From NCBI GenBank assembly GCA_009731375.1, contig BJOX01000311.1:402538-466537 (forward strand): a stretch of DNA of 64,000 bases, read 5' to 3'. Position 1 is the stretch's first letter; the number at the start of each line of letters is the position of its first letter. Origin of the DNA: Paulinella micropora (lineage: Eukaryota > Cercozoa > Imbricatea > Euglyphida). The notes beneath the pieces are model-generated. The model worked only from the letters and a program-made list of their open reading frames with translations. It had not been told where the DNA came from and did not search any database. This document shows positions 1 through 11,021 of the stretch, in pieces. A program made the position numbers and the translations under genes.

Positions 1-498
1 TTTGTTTTTGTTTGAGAAAAATAGTCTTTGAGACTTTCTCCGATTTCTTGTTCTCCTTACTCAGATTACTTTCTCCTCCTTCTTTTCTATATTGTATCTA
101 GTATGAGGCACTTGGACCTACACACAGATAGTAATAGAGAAGCTAGAAAAGCTCTCCTTGAGAAGTCGACAGTCGGTCGGATAGGTTCTCAGACCTACCT
201 TTAGAAAACGATCAGAGAGTTGCAAAAATACTCTGACGTATGTGTGAGATGATGCAGATAAATGCACACACTAGAAGGGTAGAGTGTTGTGCTCCTGTCC
301 CTATGCTTGTTTATGTTTTGTGTGTGTTCCTTCACTCTTCTGTCCACCTCCTTCTTCTTGGTCTCTGTGTGAGAACAGCAAGAACGACAGAGAGTTTGTA
401 TCTGATGTCTCCTTGTGAGCACACAGATATGGATTGAGCTATAGGGTACGAGACACCGGCTTGAGACCAATCAAATCATTTGTTTTGTGAAAGAGTTA
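1..498. other. Left edge of the 10.5-kb repeated unit, no gene seen
   Basis: No coding signal beyond short chance ORFs. The same sequence recurs at 10524-11021, where it lies directly upstream (minus-strand sense) of the retroelement gag that starts at 10361. It may therefore be the 5' untranslated or LTR part of that retroelement; a matching second LTR was not found in the window. Confidence 0.4.
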
Positions 499-783
499 TT
501 GCTATCGACATTCAAGACAAAAAAAATAATGAGTTTTTCGGTTTTCGCTGGAATTTTCGTTTTCGTTGAAATTTCAGTTTTTGTTGAAAATTTAAAATTT
601 TGAAATTAACGGCTTTATGCGTCCGCAAAATAACGTAAATTTTAGCGAAATGTTACAGTTAAATTTGAATTTTTGATACAAAAACGAAAAAGTGATTCAA
701 AATAGAAAATGTTACTCAAAATCCGAAAAATGACACAAAATCGAAAAACTCATAATTGTTTTTGTCTTGAATGTCGATAGCAA
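499..783. mobile_element. MITE, 285 bp, TA target duplication (copy A)
   Basis: The two ends are inverted repeats of about 47 bp with roughly 3 mismatches, both beginning TTGCTATCGACATTC. TA flanks it at 497-498 and 784-785. The interior is AT-rich and non-coding. A TA duplication with long terminal inverted repeats is typical of Tc1/mariner-derived MITEs; the family assignment is inference. Confidence 0.8.
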
Positions 784-1755
784 TATGAGGGAGCTGTGTT
801 GGAGTATCTGTTTTCGTCTGACGTCCCCGTGTGAGACAGGTCAGTGAAAATTCACTCTGTTGCCTATGTGGCAAAGCAGAAAGAAATCACCCTAGTGATG
901 TGGACTCCAAATGTACTGCCCCCAACGATAGCTCGTAAAAAGTCGGTAATACAACCAAACACAGTCCTCAAAAGATGAGAATGATGTCTCGTTATATTAG
1001 CTCAGTGAAGCCAAAAAGGAAAACGGCAACAGACCAGGAATAAATGGCATCAGGTCCAATCCGGACAAATAATACTGAAAAACAAGCTGGTGCACATGTC
1101 ACCAGGAAAAGGTACTTTTTACCGGCTATCCGGGGGGTGATGCCTAAACCTTGAGCAAGGTATAGATTGGCGAATCATCTGGTGAATCCCGGCGGCGAAT
1201 CAATCTGATTCGCTAAGATATGATTGCTCACATATTTCTATCCATGTTTGAATTGTTTTTATGATTAATTACTATCATAATAATTATTTTTTTAATGTAT
1301 TCAATGAGTGTTTTATCAACTTCAACTAAAATATTTTACTAAAATTTTTGTTTTTTTTCAAGTTCTTCGGTACCTAGTACTGTTAGTAAATCTGCAAAAC
1401 ATGCTAATAGTAGTATATATCAACGAATTGGTAAAACTCATCTATATTAATAATAATATTAATATCAATATTTTTCTTCGATAATCTCGTAAAATTCGAC
1501 TTCAACTTTTTCAATTTTCCTGCTAATTTTAATATTAATATTTCAAGTTCTCAAGCGACCCAAACCGACGAGATCCAACAATACAATCATACAGAACAAC
1601 GCTAGTGTTGAAAATCACAATTATATCTTTATTAGGACATTTTGCGATGCTTAGGTACAAGGAAATACACTTTGTCTTGCTGCAACTCTCGGCGGAAATG
1701 GGTTGCTTGCCGTTTAGCATGACGTGAAGTGGAGGGATGCGGTGGCAGCATGGGT
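784..1755. other. AT-rich non-coding stretch
   Basis: No gene. It contains several ATTAATA-type runs and GATTCGC repeats near 1170-1215. A short subterminal string around 1208-1235 (GCTAAGAT then TGCTCAC) resembles the region just inside the left TIR of the 7.6-kb element at 21967-21990, so this may be close to one end of the transposon carrying the genes at 1756-6213. Confidence 0.4.
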
Positions 1756-4008
1756 TCACGCAGAGGTTGGAACCGCACTGCTTTCTGGCGCCGCAGAATT
1801 CCTGTCGGTGAAATGCTTAGTTTGTGCTGAAGAAGTGGTTGCCAAAACAGCTTTTTTGAGTTTGTGGTACTTCTGCTTCACCACTTCAATTTCTTGGTTG
1901 TCGAGTTCAACTCTTGCCTCAAACTCCTTTCGCAAATCCTCATGCTTCTTGCTTAGGGCAATAAAGCTGTCATGTAAACCCTTGAAAGAACCTTCTAGCT
2001 GTGATTCCCTGAGAGTGGGACAGACGGGCAAAGCACCTAACGGACCCTTGCCAGCGGCTGCGGCAGAATTATCCTCAGATATTTCCTCGACAATGACATC
2101 TTCATGCTCAAGCTTTTGAATGTTGTCGAAACGCTTCGCTGCTGAAGGCACTATCTTTAAATGCACTCTTCCATCGTCATTCGCAGCAATCATGGCTTTC
2201 AGCTGCTCATCTGCTACCGTACACCGAAGGTTGGCGGATCGAATCATGTCCAGAGGAGGTAACGACTCAGCCTCTAAAACGCGGAGATTCAGCGCTCGCC
2301 CATTGACCAGGAGCTGCCCAGCCCTGCCAACACATCCAAGCTCATGCTCCCCAACGACCCGAACACCATCTGTTTTGCCATCGCTGTGCACAAAGCTCTC
2401 CACCAGTCTTTTCGGTCGGCTCCGTGAATCAGCATCGGATGCTTCAGGAGTTTCTTGAGAGTTGTCACCACCTTGTCTCGCAGCACTTCACGGGTCGGGG
2501 CGGCGGGCTTGGGCAAGCCCTGCGGCATCCCCTCCATTACGGGCGCCCATTCACCAAATGTTGCAATGTCGTTGAGGTACTGCTTGGCACTTAAGATCGA
2601 AAAATGTGAGCCATCCGGGCGGACTGAATCAGACAATTTCATTTCGAAAAACCGACCTTTCATCGTATTTTGGACGCCAATAAGATGGGGCTGGAGCCAG
2701 GAACGGAAATCAAGGACAGATTTCAAATAAATAAGCTGATTGGGTGGCGGCAGGGCCCGACGGGCAGCTTCAAACACATCCGGGAGACAGGTGATATCCA
2801 TGTCCTCACACTTCTCCGTGCGAAAGACAGAACTGTCGACCTCATTCGACGTGTGCCCCACTGGCAGGAACGTAAAAAGCACCTAAGCAAAAAGAAAATT
2901 GGTCGGCTTGCAGGGATAAAAGGACAAACAAACATACCTTCGCAAACCAACGCTTCCATAAATACCATCCTCCAAGAGCAAAAAGAAATTGATGCTTGTT
3001 CTCGGACGTCGGGTTGTCGAGATGGATACGAAGGACGCGCGACCGGGAGGCTGCAAATGACGAAGTCAACATTGCCCACACCATGAAAAAAAGCTGTGTA
3101 AGAATGAGATTTGCGTTTTTCGTGAAGCTCGAGAAGTGAACAAATAAGTACTTTACTGGGTTCTCCTCTCCCATGGAAAAGTTGATGCACTTTCGATCAA
3201 ACATTTTCTTCGGAGGATGATGAACGGGAATGCCTGGCTCTAGAGAAGACTGATCCAAAGCAATGAATGCATTTTGGTCGGAATGTCTGGCACAGAACGC
3301 TTTGTCCATGATGCGCTGAGTTCTTTGCTGTGCTCAGAACGCAAGGCCTTGGTTTTCGTGACTTGATCACCTCTGGTGCAAATCGCTCCTTCAGATATGT
3401 CTTCAAGGTTGTCAGAGTCAAACCGCCTTGTCCCATACCATACACGATGCAGAAAGCATTCTGACACACTGGGATTAGAACAGAGTTGGGTAAGACAAGT
3501 TGCGGTTGCAAGCTGTCTTTCTCCGATAAATGCTGAAATTCTCTAGCTAAATGTTTGATATGCTCAGTTTGAGCAGCTCGAGATTGGAGGGCGCAGTAGC
3601 CAGCACGCAGCATACCAACCTGTGCGGCTGAAAGATGGGACAAGCAATTTGATTTGCAACAGGTTTGCTCAAGGGCTTTGTGGATTAGTTTTTCATCCTG
3701 TATCAAGCGTTTGCTGGGCATGGGGCGATATTCATACCGAAGATTCCGCTTGCTGCTGTTGGTACCATACTGCTTGCGTTTGAGTTGCTTAACTGTGTCG
3801 ATTGGCAGTCGGTTTAGTTCGGTATTGTGCGTGTTCGAATCCCGAACCCCGTCGTAAAATCGTCTTCCGATGCGTCTGTCTCTTCCTCTGTGGCTACTTT
3901 CTTCTCACACTTTTCTGCTTTGCTATTTGCTGCTTCCTCCACTAGTTGGTGCGAAGTCTCTTCTTGGGGAAATACACCTCGCAAAAAATCCTTGAGGAAC
4001 ACTGACAA
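1756..4008 (-). CDS. Transposase-like protein with VGHT motif (copy A), spliced, probably degenerate
   Basis: Minus-strand pieces read as one protein. An N-terminal segment near 3857-3320 has the paired pattern CCKSNCL and VCQNAFCIVYGMG. A middle piece (3309-2938) contains PGIPVHHPP and WYLWKRWFAK. Then comes FLPVGHTSNEVDSS (about 2870-2830). A clear intron lies at 2937-2883 (GTATGT...TTTGCTTAG, 55 bp) and rejoins the frame exactly before the VGHT motif. A second likely 46-bp intron (GTGATC...CACAG) is near 3363-3318. The C-terminal part (to 1756) needs a further small intron or frameshift near 2350-2309. This order of motifs is typical of transposon-encoded proteins I recall as DUF7869-type; catalytic chemistry is not established. 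No single continuous ORF exists, so it may be inactive. The same gene is at 12279-14531. Confidence 0.5.
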
Positions 4009-4477
4009 TGGTTTTGAGGGAAAAAAAGCACAATGCTGAGTAAAACTAGACAGAAATGCTGAGTAAATAGAAGGTTGTGACCAGGAGGTGACTCATGGCG
4101 CAAGTGATTTGCCAACGACGAGGCCTTCACAACTTGACCAAACTGCTTCGTTTTTTTCATGTGTTTTGTGGCACGTTTTACCGGTAATAACCCAAAAAAG
4201 GGCAAAATTGGCAAAACTGGGGCATTTCAGACGTCGGAGTGCCAATCATTTTGTGAAGTGGCAATTTTCAGGCTACGGCTGAGAGAAAGTTGGGGAAGCT
4301 TGATGGCAAGCAGGTCGCAAGTATGAACACAAATCTCTCTGTGTCGGGTTTGGGAAAAGCTACAACACAGTGCAACGTGTTCAACAGCCTACCCGCTTCG
4401 CCTTTCAATACTTTCCGCGCTTGTACATCGTTGGGGACATGAAGAAAGGACACTTGAGATAACCGGGCCACTGCAAT

Positions 4478-6213
4478 ATGAAGTTGGTCCAAGGAAAGAA
4501 GGGGGAGGATGAAACATGTGTTGAGAAAAAAGACAAGGGAAAGGGAGTGATGAAGGGGTCTATCCTGGCTAAAGAGCCACAACCCAAGGCGAGGGAGACT
4601 AAGGAGGACGAAGGAGCAAAGAGAGGGGTAGGAAAGGGAGAGGTAGTAGCTGAGGAACAAGTTACAGTAAAAGTGGAAGGAGGAAAGGAACAGGTGTTGC
4701 TGTGTGGAGAAGAAAACAAACGACAAAGGAAAGAGAATGAGGCGAACGAAGAAAATAAGATGGAGAAGGAGGGAGAGAAAAGAGAACAAGAGGAATCGAT
4801 CATGTTGGGGAAGGTGGGGGGTAGTCATGAAGCAGAGAAGGAGAAGAAGAAGGAGAAGATGAACAACAACAACAACAACAACAGCATCATCAACAGTAAC
4901 AACAACGACAACGACAACAACAACAACAAGAACAACAACAATATCAACATCATCAACAACAACAACAATAATAACAATAACAATAACAATAACAACAACA
5001 ACAACAACGACAACGACAAGAACAACAACAACAACAACAACAACAACGACAACAAAGGACCACAACAATCAACATGGAGGGAAGAAGACAGCGAGGAGAA
5101 GAAAAAGGAAGAAGAAAGAATTTAAAAGGAAAAAGCAGAGGAGGATGAGGAGAAGAGAAAGGAGGAAGAAAGAAAGGAAAAAGAAGGAATGGAGGAGAAG
5201 AGAAAGGAGGAAGAAAGAAAGGAAAAAGAAAGAGAGGAGGAGAAGAGAAAAGAGGAAGAAAGACAGAAAAAAGAAGAGGAAAGACAGCGCAAAGAAAGAG
5301 AGGACAAAGTGAAGCAATCGAAGGAGGAAGCTAGGAAGAAAAAGCAGCAAGAGAAGGAAGAAAAGCAGGAGAGAAAGCGGAAAGCAAAGGAGGAGGAGAA
5401 GAAGCTTCAGGCCGCACCATTGCTTTCTCTTAAGATTGGCAAAGCCGGCAGCACTGATTTGCCCTTCTTGCGGCTCACAAGGCCATCGCGCGGTCGGCCT
5501 CAAGGAAAGTATTTGTTTGACGCCCGCTATGGGAGGGAAGTGTGCCCAGGGTTATATTGCTTCCCAAAAGGAATAACCAAATACGGTTCTCAACCTCGAG
5601 CTCCAAATTGAAAGTGAATGTTTAATCAATATTAATGGCACAATAAATCATGCATATATTAACAGTCATGAATTTGGTAGGTGACTTTGAAACTGGTGAG
5701 TCATGCCTCTTCAAAGATCCCGGGAATAGCGAAACCAAATCAGTAAGGTCACAGCTGTCTGTGTCGTCCTTTTTGCCGATGACATGCAGTTGATTGTTAG
5801 GTTTTGGTGCGTGGTTTGTTTGGACGAGGGCAGATGGATATGTTCATGATGTCCATTCTGTCTTTGTCAATGACGAGGAGAAGGCGCAGGCCATGCTTGC
5901 TGCAGACGCAGCAAACCACGTGTCTTCATCAGTCAAACCAGGCGCCATCGGCCAGGTGGAGCTTCCGACGTTGAGTAATGCGATTCACTGAGCGCTGAAG
6001 GAATACATTGCGACAAAAAGGTACTCATTTGCTCGATTGTCGGTGAACGCAATTTGTTGTTGTTTTTGCAGTCTCTTGCCGGTCAAGCATCGCGAGAAAC
6101 GTGGCGGGGCCCCTGCAGCTGGTGACCATCCCGAATCCCCTGAAGCATCTGAGTCCCATCCCGAATCTCCTGAAGCATCTGAGGCCCATCCCGGAGAAGC
6201 ACCCAAAGGCAAA
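4478..6213 (+). pseudogene. Low-complexity Lys/Glu- and Asn-rich protein gene, 3' end lost (copy A)
   Basis: Reading starts at ATG 4478 and is charged (KE-rich), followed by a poly-Asn block of about 60 residues encoded by (AAC)n at 4861-5055. An in-frame TAA at 5123-5125 interrupts; the same frame continues from 5126 through an ATG at 5189 to 5611, ending in a non-repetitive stretch. Further exons follow: 5794-6014 (with an in-frame TGA at 5989), a 51-bp intron with GTACTC donor and TTTTTGCAG acceptor, then a Pro/Glu/Ser decapeptide repeat. At about 6214 the sequence switches to retroelement DNA, so the last exon is cut. No known family recognised. Its divergent position beside the transposase-like gene suggests an accessory transposon gene; this is inference. 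Confidence 0.45.
4861..5055 (+). repeat. (AAC)n microsatellite (copy A)
   Basis: Imperfect AAC/AAT/GAC trinucleotide tract encoding mostly Asn with some Asp in the plus frame. The antisense poly-Val and poly-Leu ORFs are shadows of it. Copy B at about 15450-15650 differs in length. Confidence 0.85.
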
Positions 6214-7634
6214 CGCCGATCCCTTATTTCCTGCGCCCATATCGCCTTCTCATTATATTGCAGGATAATAGTATACGGCTTATTATTTTCGAATAAAGTC
6301 CGTAAGCATTTCTTTACTTCAGACAGTGAACGCGGCCACGTGGGCTCGTCAACCCAGAAATCAGTAATAAAACTTGTAATAGTTTCTGGTGGAGTATCCG
6401 GGATTCGCCCCGTTCTCCTTGGTACAAACGCCTCCCTTTTTTCTTCTCCTACTTTCGCATGGAAACAGTATCCGTTAGTAATATGGACATCTGTTCCTAC
6501 TCCTTCCGCGAATCTCGCCAACGACGGGCTTCTTTGTGCGACACATATAATCTCCTCCTTTCGCTTCTCGATTAAGTCATCAATAGACTTTTTGTCCCAA
6601 TGGCATGTCGGAACTGTGACAGTGCACACTTGGGATTCCCAATTGTCGGTCCAGGACAGTTCATCCGGTCTTACGACATGGGGGTGAACGTACACCTCAA
6701 GTGCCTCATGTGCGATGGCCATCTTTTTGTGATCCGTCGCTAGACTCAGCTCATAAGCCTCATAAGAGTCAGTAGCGTTGAAGGGATCAATATCGTTCTC
6801 TTCTCCTCTTTTTACTCCATATATCACTCGCCGTGCGGCGCAATCAATCACAGCCCCCATCGTAGCCAATTGGTCATACGATAGTAATATTGACCCGTGG
6901 TAACCGGGGACGACATAGAGGTCCATACGGTATACTCGTGCGGATTTCAATTTAAAGGTCAGTGTGATGATTCCCGTGATATCCGTCCGGCTGCTCACTC
7001 CTTTGAGAGTGCCCGTTGACTTTTTCATATTTCCGTCCACCCAGTCCCGGTATCGATTAAAAAACTTCCTGCCGACAATATTAATATTCGCCATCGTATC
7101 ATTACCAACTTTTAATATTGTCTTCAATGTTTCACAATAAAGTTCCGTATAACACAGAGCATCGGGCCTGTGTATATTGGCTGCGAGAACAAGAACTTTA
7201 CGTTCCAAATTTTGGAGTCTTGTCTCTAAGTTTTTCAACTCCTCCTTCTTCTCCTCCTGCTTCACCTCATTAACATTTTTATTATTCTGCGGTACTGGTG
7301 CGTTTACTATTTGAGCGACATTGTCTTGTGGTACTTGAGTACACACATTGTCTTTTTGCTCGCCACCCGCCGCGACCGTAGACATTGAGTCTGTTCGTGG
7401 TTGTTTGCTTGGCCGAGGCGATACGTCTGCCATTGGCCTCCTCGCCTCCATCGCAAGTCTCGCCTTCCTATTTGCATCAGTTATCATTGGTAACCGTGCT
7501 GTATGAACGGGTATGAGACTACCTTGGGGCTGCAGTCTCTGTGTACCCACATCTTTGTTTTCACATAGAGGAAGCGTTGGCCCAGTCTGCACAACAGCAT
7601 TAGAAAGCACTGTGACTTTAGGGTTAAACTTCAC
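5985..7634 (-). pseudogene. Retroelement pol N-terminus with aspartic-protease-like domain, truncated
   Basis: A 549-codon minus-strand ORF. The first part carries a basic Pro-rich region and a short coiled coil (about residues 120-150). A retropepsin-like region follows at about residues 170-280: VGNDTMANINIVGRKF occupies the place of the usual DTGA loop and is followed by YVVPGYHGSILLSYDQL and GAVIDC, the usual beta-strand and LLG-type region. The end of the retroelement part (PRRTGRIPDTPPE) looks like the start of a reverse transcriptase linker. From about 6214 down to 5985 the ORF is only the antisense of the neighbouring transposon gene, so RT, RNase H and integrase are missing. It lies just downstream of the gag ORF. 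Assignment to an LTR-retrotransposon is fairly safe; the superfamily is not. Confidence 0.6.
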
Positions 7635-7667
7635 AGTCTTCTCCTTCCTCTCTTCTTCCCCCTCCAG

Positions 7668-10361
7668 TCATTCCACCACCTCGAAACGATTACCTTGAGT
7701 AGTGTCCGGGTAGGATGACGTATCGGTCTCCGAGGCAGTGTTGTAGGCCTGAGCTCGACCGAAATTTGGGTTGGAGCTTGCCCACGAGCCTCCTCCTCCT
7801 CTGGGTGGGGGGGCTGGAGCTCGAACAGCTCTCCCTCCATAAGGGGTATATCCCCGACCTCCTCCTCTTCCTCTCTGAGGGGTTCCCTGCCACCTCGAGG
7901 CTCCTCTCCATGTTCCTCGTCCTCGTCCTCCTCCTCCTCCTCCTCGTCCTCCTGCTCCTGCTCCTCCTTCTCGTCCTCTTTGAGAGGCCTTTAAGTTCTT
8001 TTGTCTCTCCCTTTCCTCCTTCTTCTCCTTCATCCTCTTCATGTAGGTAATGATTGCCTCTCGTAACTCCTCATCATCACACATATTGGCATACCAACCT
8101 TCGTTCACAGCGGCAATCTGAAGCATATTGAAAAGGCCCGGTTCCTTGCCTTCCGTCCTGCTCAGAAAATTTGCCCTTGCTGTTGGGTTCTGCCTATCAT
8201 GATTGAAAGAGCAGTCTCTGTTCTCCATCTGTGCCTTACACTGCAAGCCCGCGAACCACCTCCAACATGCGGTCTTCAGGTCTGGCTCTCTCTGTCTCTT
8301 CCAACCGGCAACTCTGTTTGTGTACGTGGCTTGTGCGCCAACAGGTACACCGCCTGCCTGTGCCGTATGTGCCTCCGTGAGCGAGTCCATGTTTGAGCAT
8401 GCACTCATCACTTCTTGAAACAGTGCTGACGGAGCAACGCTTTGAACCGTATTTTCGAACACGTGTGTCTCGAGGAAGTTCTTGGACTTCACTGAGCTAA
8501 ACGTCGAGCATTGTTGTATGAGCTGAGTAAGCTTACTCGGGTTAACTGTGTGTAACGCCGAAAAGAAATAGAGGATGATCGACTTGCGGCCATAGAATAG
8601 CCCATAGGAGGAAACTACCTCCGTAAGGGTCGCCGCCAAGCCAACAGCACTCCTCAAACTCATCGCCACTGTCTCAAAGATTTCAAATCCTATGAGAGTA
8701 CCAGTGCAGAGATGCTGGTATCCATGAGATTGAAAATATGAAATGAGTGTGGCCACCGCCAGTTCACACTGAGCGTCTAGGCCTGTTGCATTGTTTCTCT
8801 TAATCTCCTCCTTCTTTCTCAAAAACTTGTACTGTGTCAGATCAAATCCCTCCGAGACTAGAGATTGGTCAAAAACAGTAACAAGGGCCTCGTATTCCTG
8901 CGTTTCGTCGCAAGGAAAAGCCTTCATGCAGGCATTGATCTCTTTGAGCTTGCTCAAAAGCGAAGCATCAGAGTCTTTGTCTGAGCTCGTCTTGGCATAT
9001 AGCATGAGACTTGCCACTCCTCCTTTCTTCCCCTTGAAGGCATTTATGATGTTCTGTCTGTCCTTCTTCTCCGTGTTTGTGACCACCACCGTAGTTGAGC
9101 CCGAGGGTGCAGGGGCTGGTGGGGCAGGAGCTGGTGGGGTCAAATATGTCGGAGGGTGTGTCTTTGCACCACTCACTTTTGCTTTCATTCTTTCCAGTCT
9201 CATCGTCTTCTCGAACTCCTCATTCTCTTTCGCCTTCTTCTTCTCAGATATCACCAGCTTTTGAGCATGAGTGATAAAGGCCACCAATTCAGAAGCAGAT
9301 CTGAGAAAATTATATTTCTCCACATATTGGTCAACACCTGCTTTGTTGGCGACCGGTGGTGCGTTACTAAGTGATTTAAGGACAGAGTGATCCTTGGTAG
9401 GAATCCATCTCTTCCATGCCTCCTTGTGCAGTAACGCACCCATCAACAGTCTGATCTTGGTCAGAACTCTGTCGGTCTTCTCTAACTCATCAATCACAGG
9501 ATGAGTTTCTCCTGCTGCCTTAATGCTTTTTTCCATCTCTGCCTTCCCCTCCTCCAAGGCCTTTATTTCCATTGTAAAAAAATGAAATATGCCACTCGAG
9601 TTTTTCGAACCCAGATTGGTCTTCATTTTTGTTACATCGACTGCCTCCTGACCAGTCGCGAGGAATCTGGCCGTTGCTCTTGGGTTTGTGTACTGGAGGT
9701 AACCCTCACATCGTGGGCCGTATGTACGTTCCCAAATCAGGGTTTGAGTGTACACCCCAAAGATAGCATCGAGTAATTCAAGGTGGGTGTGTGTGTCCCC
9801 AAACTTGATATGCTGTATCTTCTTTCTCTCTTCTGGATCAGAGACCAGTTTGCCGAGGAGCTGTGCTGTGTTTGATAATAGGATATAGACATCCTTTTTA
9901 GCACGACTTTTCTCTCTTCTTTGATCCTGAGGGATCCACACATAGGTATCCTTCTCTACCCCCATCTTGTTATCAAACTCTTCTTTAGTGAGGTCATAGT
10001 GGTCTTGCACCCACTGTTGTTCCTCCACTGTGATCTCCTCTCCATCACTATGAATCAAGTCGATCATTTTTCGTCCTCCTCCTCCCGTGTAGGCAGGTGG
10101 TAAGGGATTACCATATGCTCCTCCTCCTCCCGTCTCTTCTTGTTCAAATCCTCCTTCATCTTCGTCTCCTCCATATCTTCCTTCATCATCCCAGCCCTCT
10201 TCTACTCCTCCTCCTACTCCTTCATCTCCTCCTCCTCCTTCATTCAATCCTCCTCCTCCTCCTTCATTCAATCCTCTTCCTCCTCCTCCTCCTGCTTCTT
10301 CTTCTTCTCTTCTTTGATCTGCCTCCGAGAATTCACTCACTTCGGCGGTCTCTGTCGACAT
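7668..10361 (-). CDS. Retroelement gag-like protein, CCCH zinc finger and RGG box
   Basis: An intact 897-codon minus-strand ORF beginning at 10361. The N-terminus is acidic and Gly-rich (about residues 20-95). The central part is helical without a motif I can name, with a Pro/Ala linker near residues 405-425. Near residue 700 is a CCCH-type finger (CWRWFAGLQC ... CSFNH), then a charged helix and a long Arg/Gly-rich tail (about residues 795-860), as expected for RNA binding. The protease-like ORF follows after 33 bp. Length, nucleic-acid-binding C-terminus and position before a retropepsin region point to a Gag protein. A CCCH finger instead of a CCHC knuckle is unusual for Gag. The CTCC-rich sense strand at 10070-10310 reflects the Gly/Glu-rich N-terminus. 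Confidence 0.6.
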   Translation of the reverse strand: MSTETAEVSEFSEADQRREEEEAGGGGGRGLNEGGGGGLNEGGGGDEGVGGGVEEGWDDEGRYGGDEDEGGFEQEETGGGGAYGNPLPPAYTGGGGRKMIDLIHSDGEEITVEEQQWVQDHYDLTKEEFDNKMGVEKDTYVWIPQDQRREKSRAKKDVYILLSNTAQLLGKLVSDPEERKKIQHIKFGDTHTHLELLDAIFGVYTQTLIWERTYGPRCEGYLQYTNPRATARFLATGQEAVDVTKMKTNLGSKNSSGIFHFFTMEIKALEEGKAEMEKSIKAAGETHPVIDELEKTDRVLTKIRLLMGALLHKEAWKRWIPTKDHSVLKSLSNAPPVANKAGVDQYVEKYNFLRSASELVAFITHAQKLVISEKKKAKENEEFEKTMRLERMKAKVSGAKTHPPTYLTPPAPAPPAPAPSGSTTVVVTNTEKKDRQNIINAFKGKKGGVASLMLYAKTSSDKDSDASLLSKLKEINACMKAFPCDETQEYEALVTVFDQSLVSEGFDLTQYKFLRKKEEIKRNNATGLDAQCELAVATLISYFQSHGYQHLCTGTLIGFEIFETVAMSLRSAVGLAATLTEVVSSYGLFYGRKSIILYFFSALHTVNPSKLTQLIQQCSTFSSVKSKNFLETHVFENTVQSVAPSALFQEVMSACSNMDSLTEAHTAQAGGVPVGAQATYTNRVAGWKRQREPDLKTACWRWFAGLQCKAQMENRDCSFNHDRQNPTARANFLSRTEGKEPGLFNMLQIAAVNEGWYANMCDDEELREAIITYMKRMKEKKEERERQKNLKASQRGREGGAGAGGRGGGGGGRGRGTWRGASRWQGTPQRGRGGGRGYTPYGGRAVRAPAPPPRGGGGSWASSNPNFGRAQAYNTASETDTSSYPDTTQGNRFEVVE

Positions 10362-11021
10362 GATGTCGTAGTAGTGATCAACAGGAGGACAGTGTCAGCT
10401 CCTATGTTTGGTTTTTGTTCGTTTGTGTTCTGTTCCTCCTTCAGTCGATTGACTAGTGAAGAGAGAAACTAATAGAGAGGGTAGGATAAGATTCCCTGTC
10501 CTCTATGAAACACTGTTTGTATGTTTGTTTTTGTTTGAGAAAAATAGTCTTTGAGACTTTCTCCGATTTCTTGTTCTCCTTACTCAGATTACTTTCTCCT
10601 CCTTCTTTTCTATATTGTATCTAGTATGAGGCACTTGGACCTACACACAGATAGTAATAGAGAAGCTAGAAAAGCTCTCCTTGAGAAGTCGACAGTCGGT
10701 CGGATAGGTTCTCAGACCTACCTTTAGAAAACGATCAGAGAGTTGCAAAAATACTCTGACGTATGTGTGAGATGATGCAGATAAATGCACACACTAGAAG
10801 GGTAGAGTGTTGTGCTCCTGTCCCTATGCTTGTTTATGTTTTGTGTGTGTTCCTTCACTCTTCTGTCCACCTCCTTCTTCTTGGTCTCTGTGTGAGAACA
10901 GCAAGAACGACAGAGAGTTTGTATCTGATGTCTCCTTGTGAGCACACAGATATGGATTGAGCTATAGGGTACGAGACACCGGCTTGAGACCAATCAAATC
11001 ATTTGTTTTGTGAAAGAGTTA
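10362..11021. other. Upstream region of gag, no gene
   Basis: Bases 10362-10523 exist once in the window; 10524 onward repeats the window start. It probably holds the retroelement leader. No LTR pair could be matched. Confidence 0.35.

Larger units (their letters stand above)
1..6213. repeat. Tandem unit copy A
   Basis: Matches 10524-16760 with an offset of 10,523 bp that stays constant over the first 4 kb. Differences are small: single bases, a 2-3 bp indel near 4086, and about 75 bp (net) extra in copy B near 15355-15425. Full unit length is 10,523 bp including the retroelement at 6214-10523. Confidence 0.9.

Noticed and set aside
3826-3860. tRNA-like GTTCGAATCC string
   Set aside because: The T-loop word is present but no T-stem, anticodon arm or acceptor pairing can be formed around it; it lies inside the transposase-like gene.
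4861-5055. Origin from an Asn-rich-proteome organism such as Dictyostelium
   Set aside because: Poly-Asn occurs only here; overall base composition, GC-rich coding exons and the TE set do not fit.
4268-5068. Minus-strand poly-Val/poly-Leu ORFs (also in copy B)
   Set aside because: They are the antisense of the (AAC)n tract and charged repeats of the plus-strand gene.
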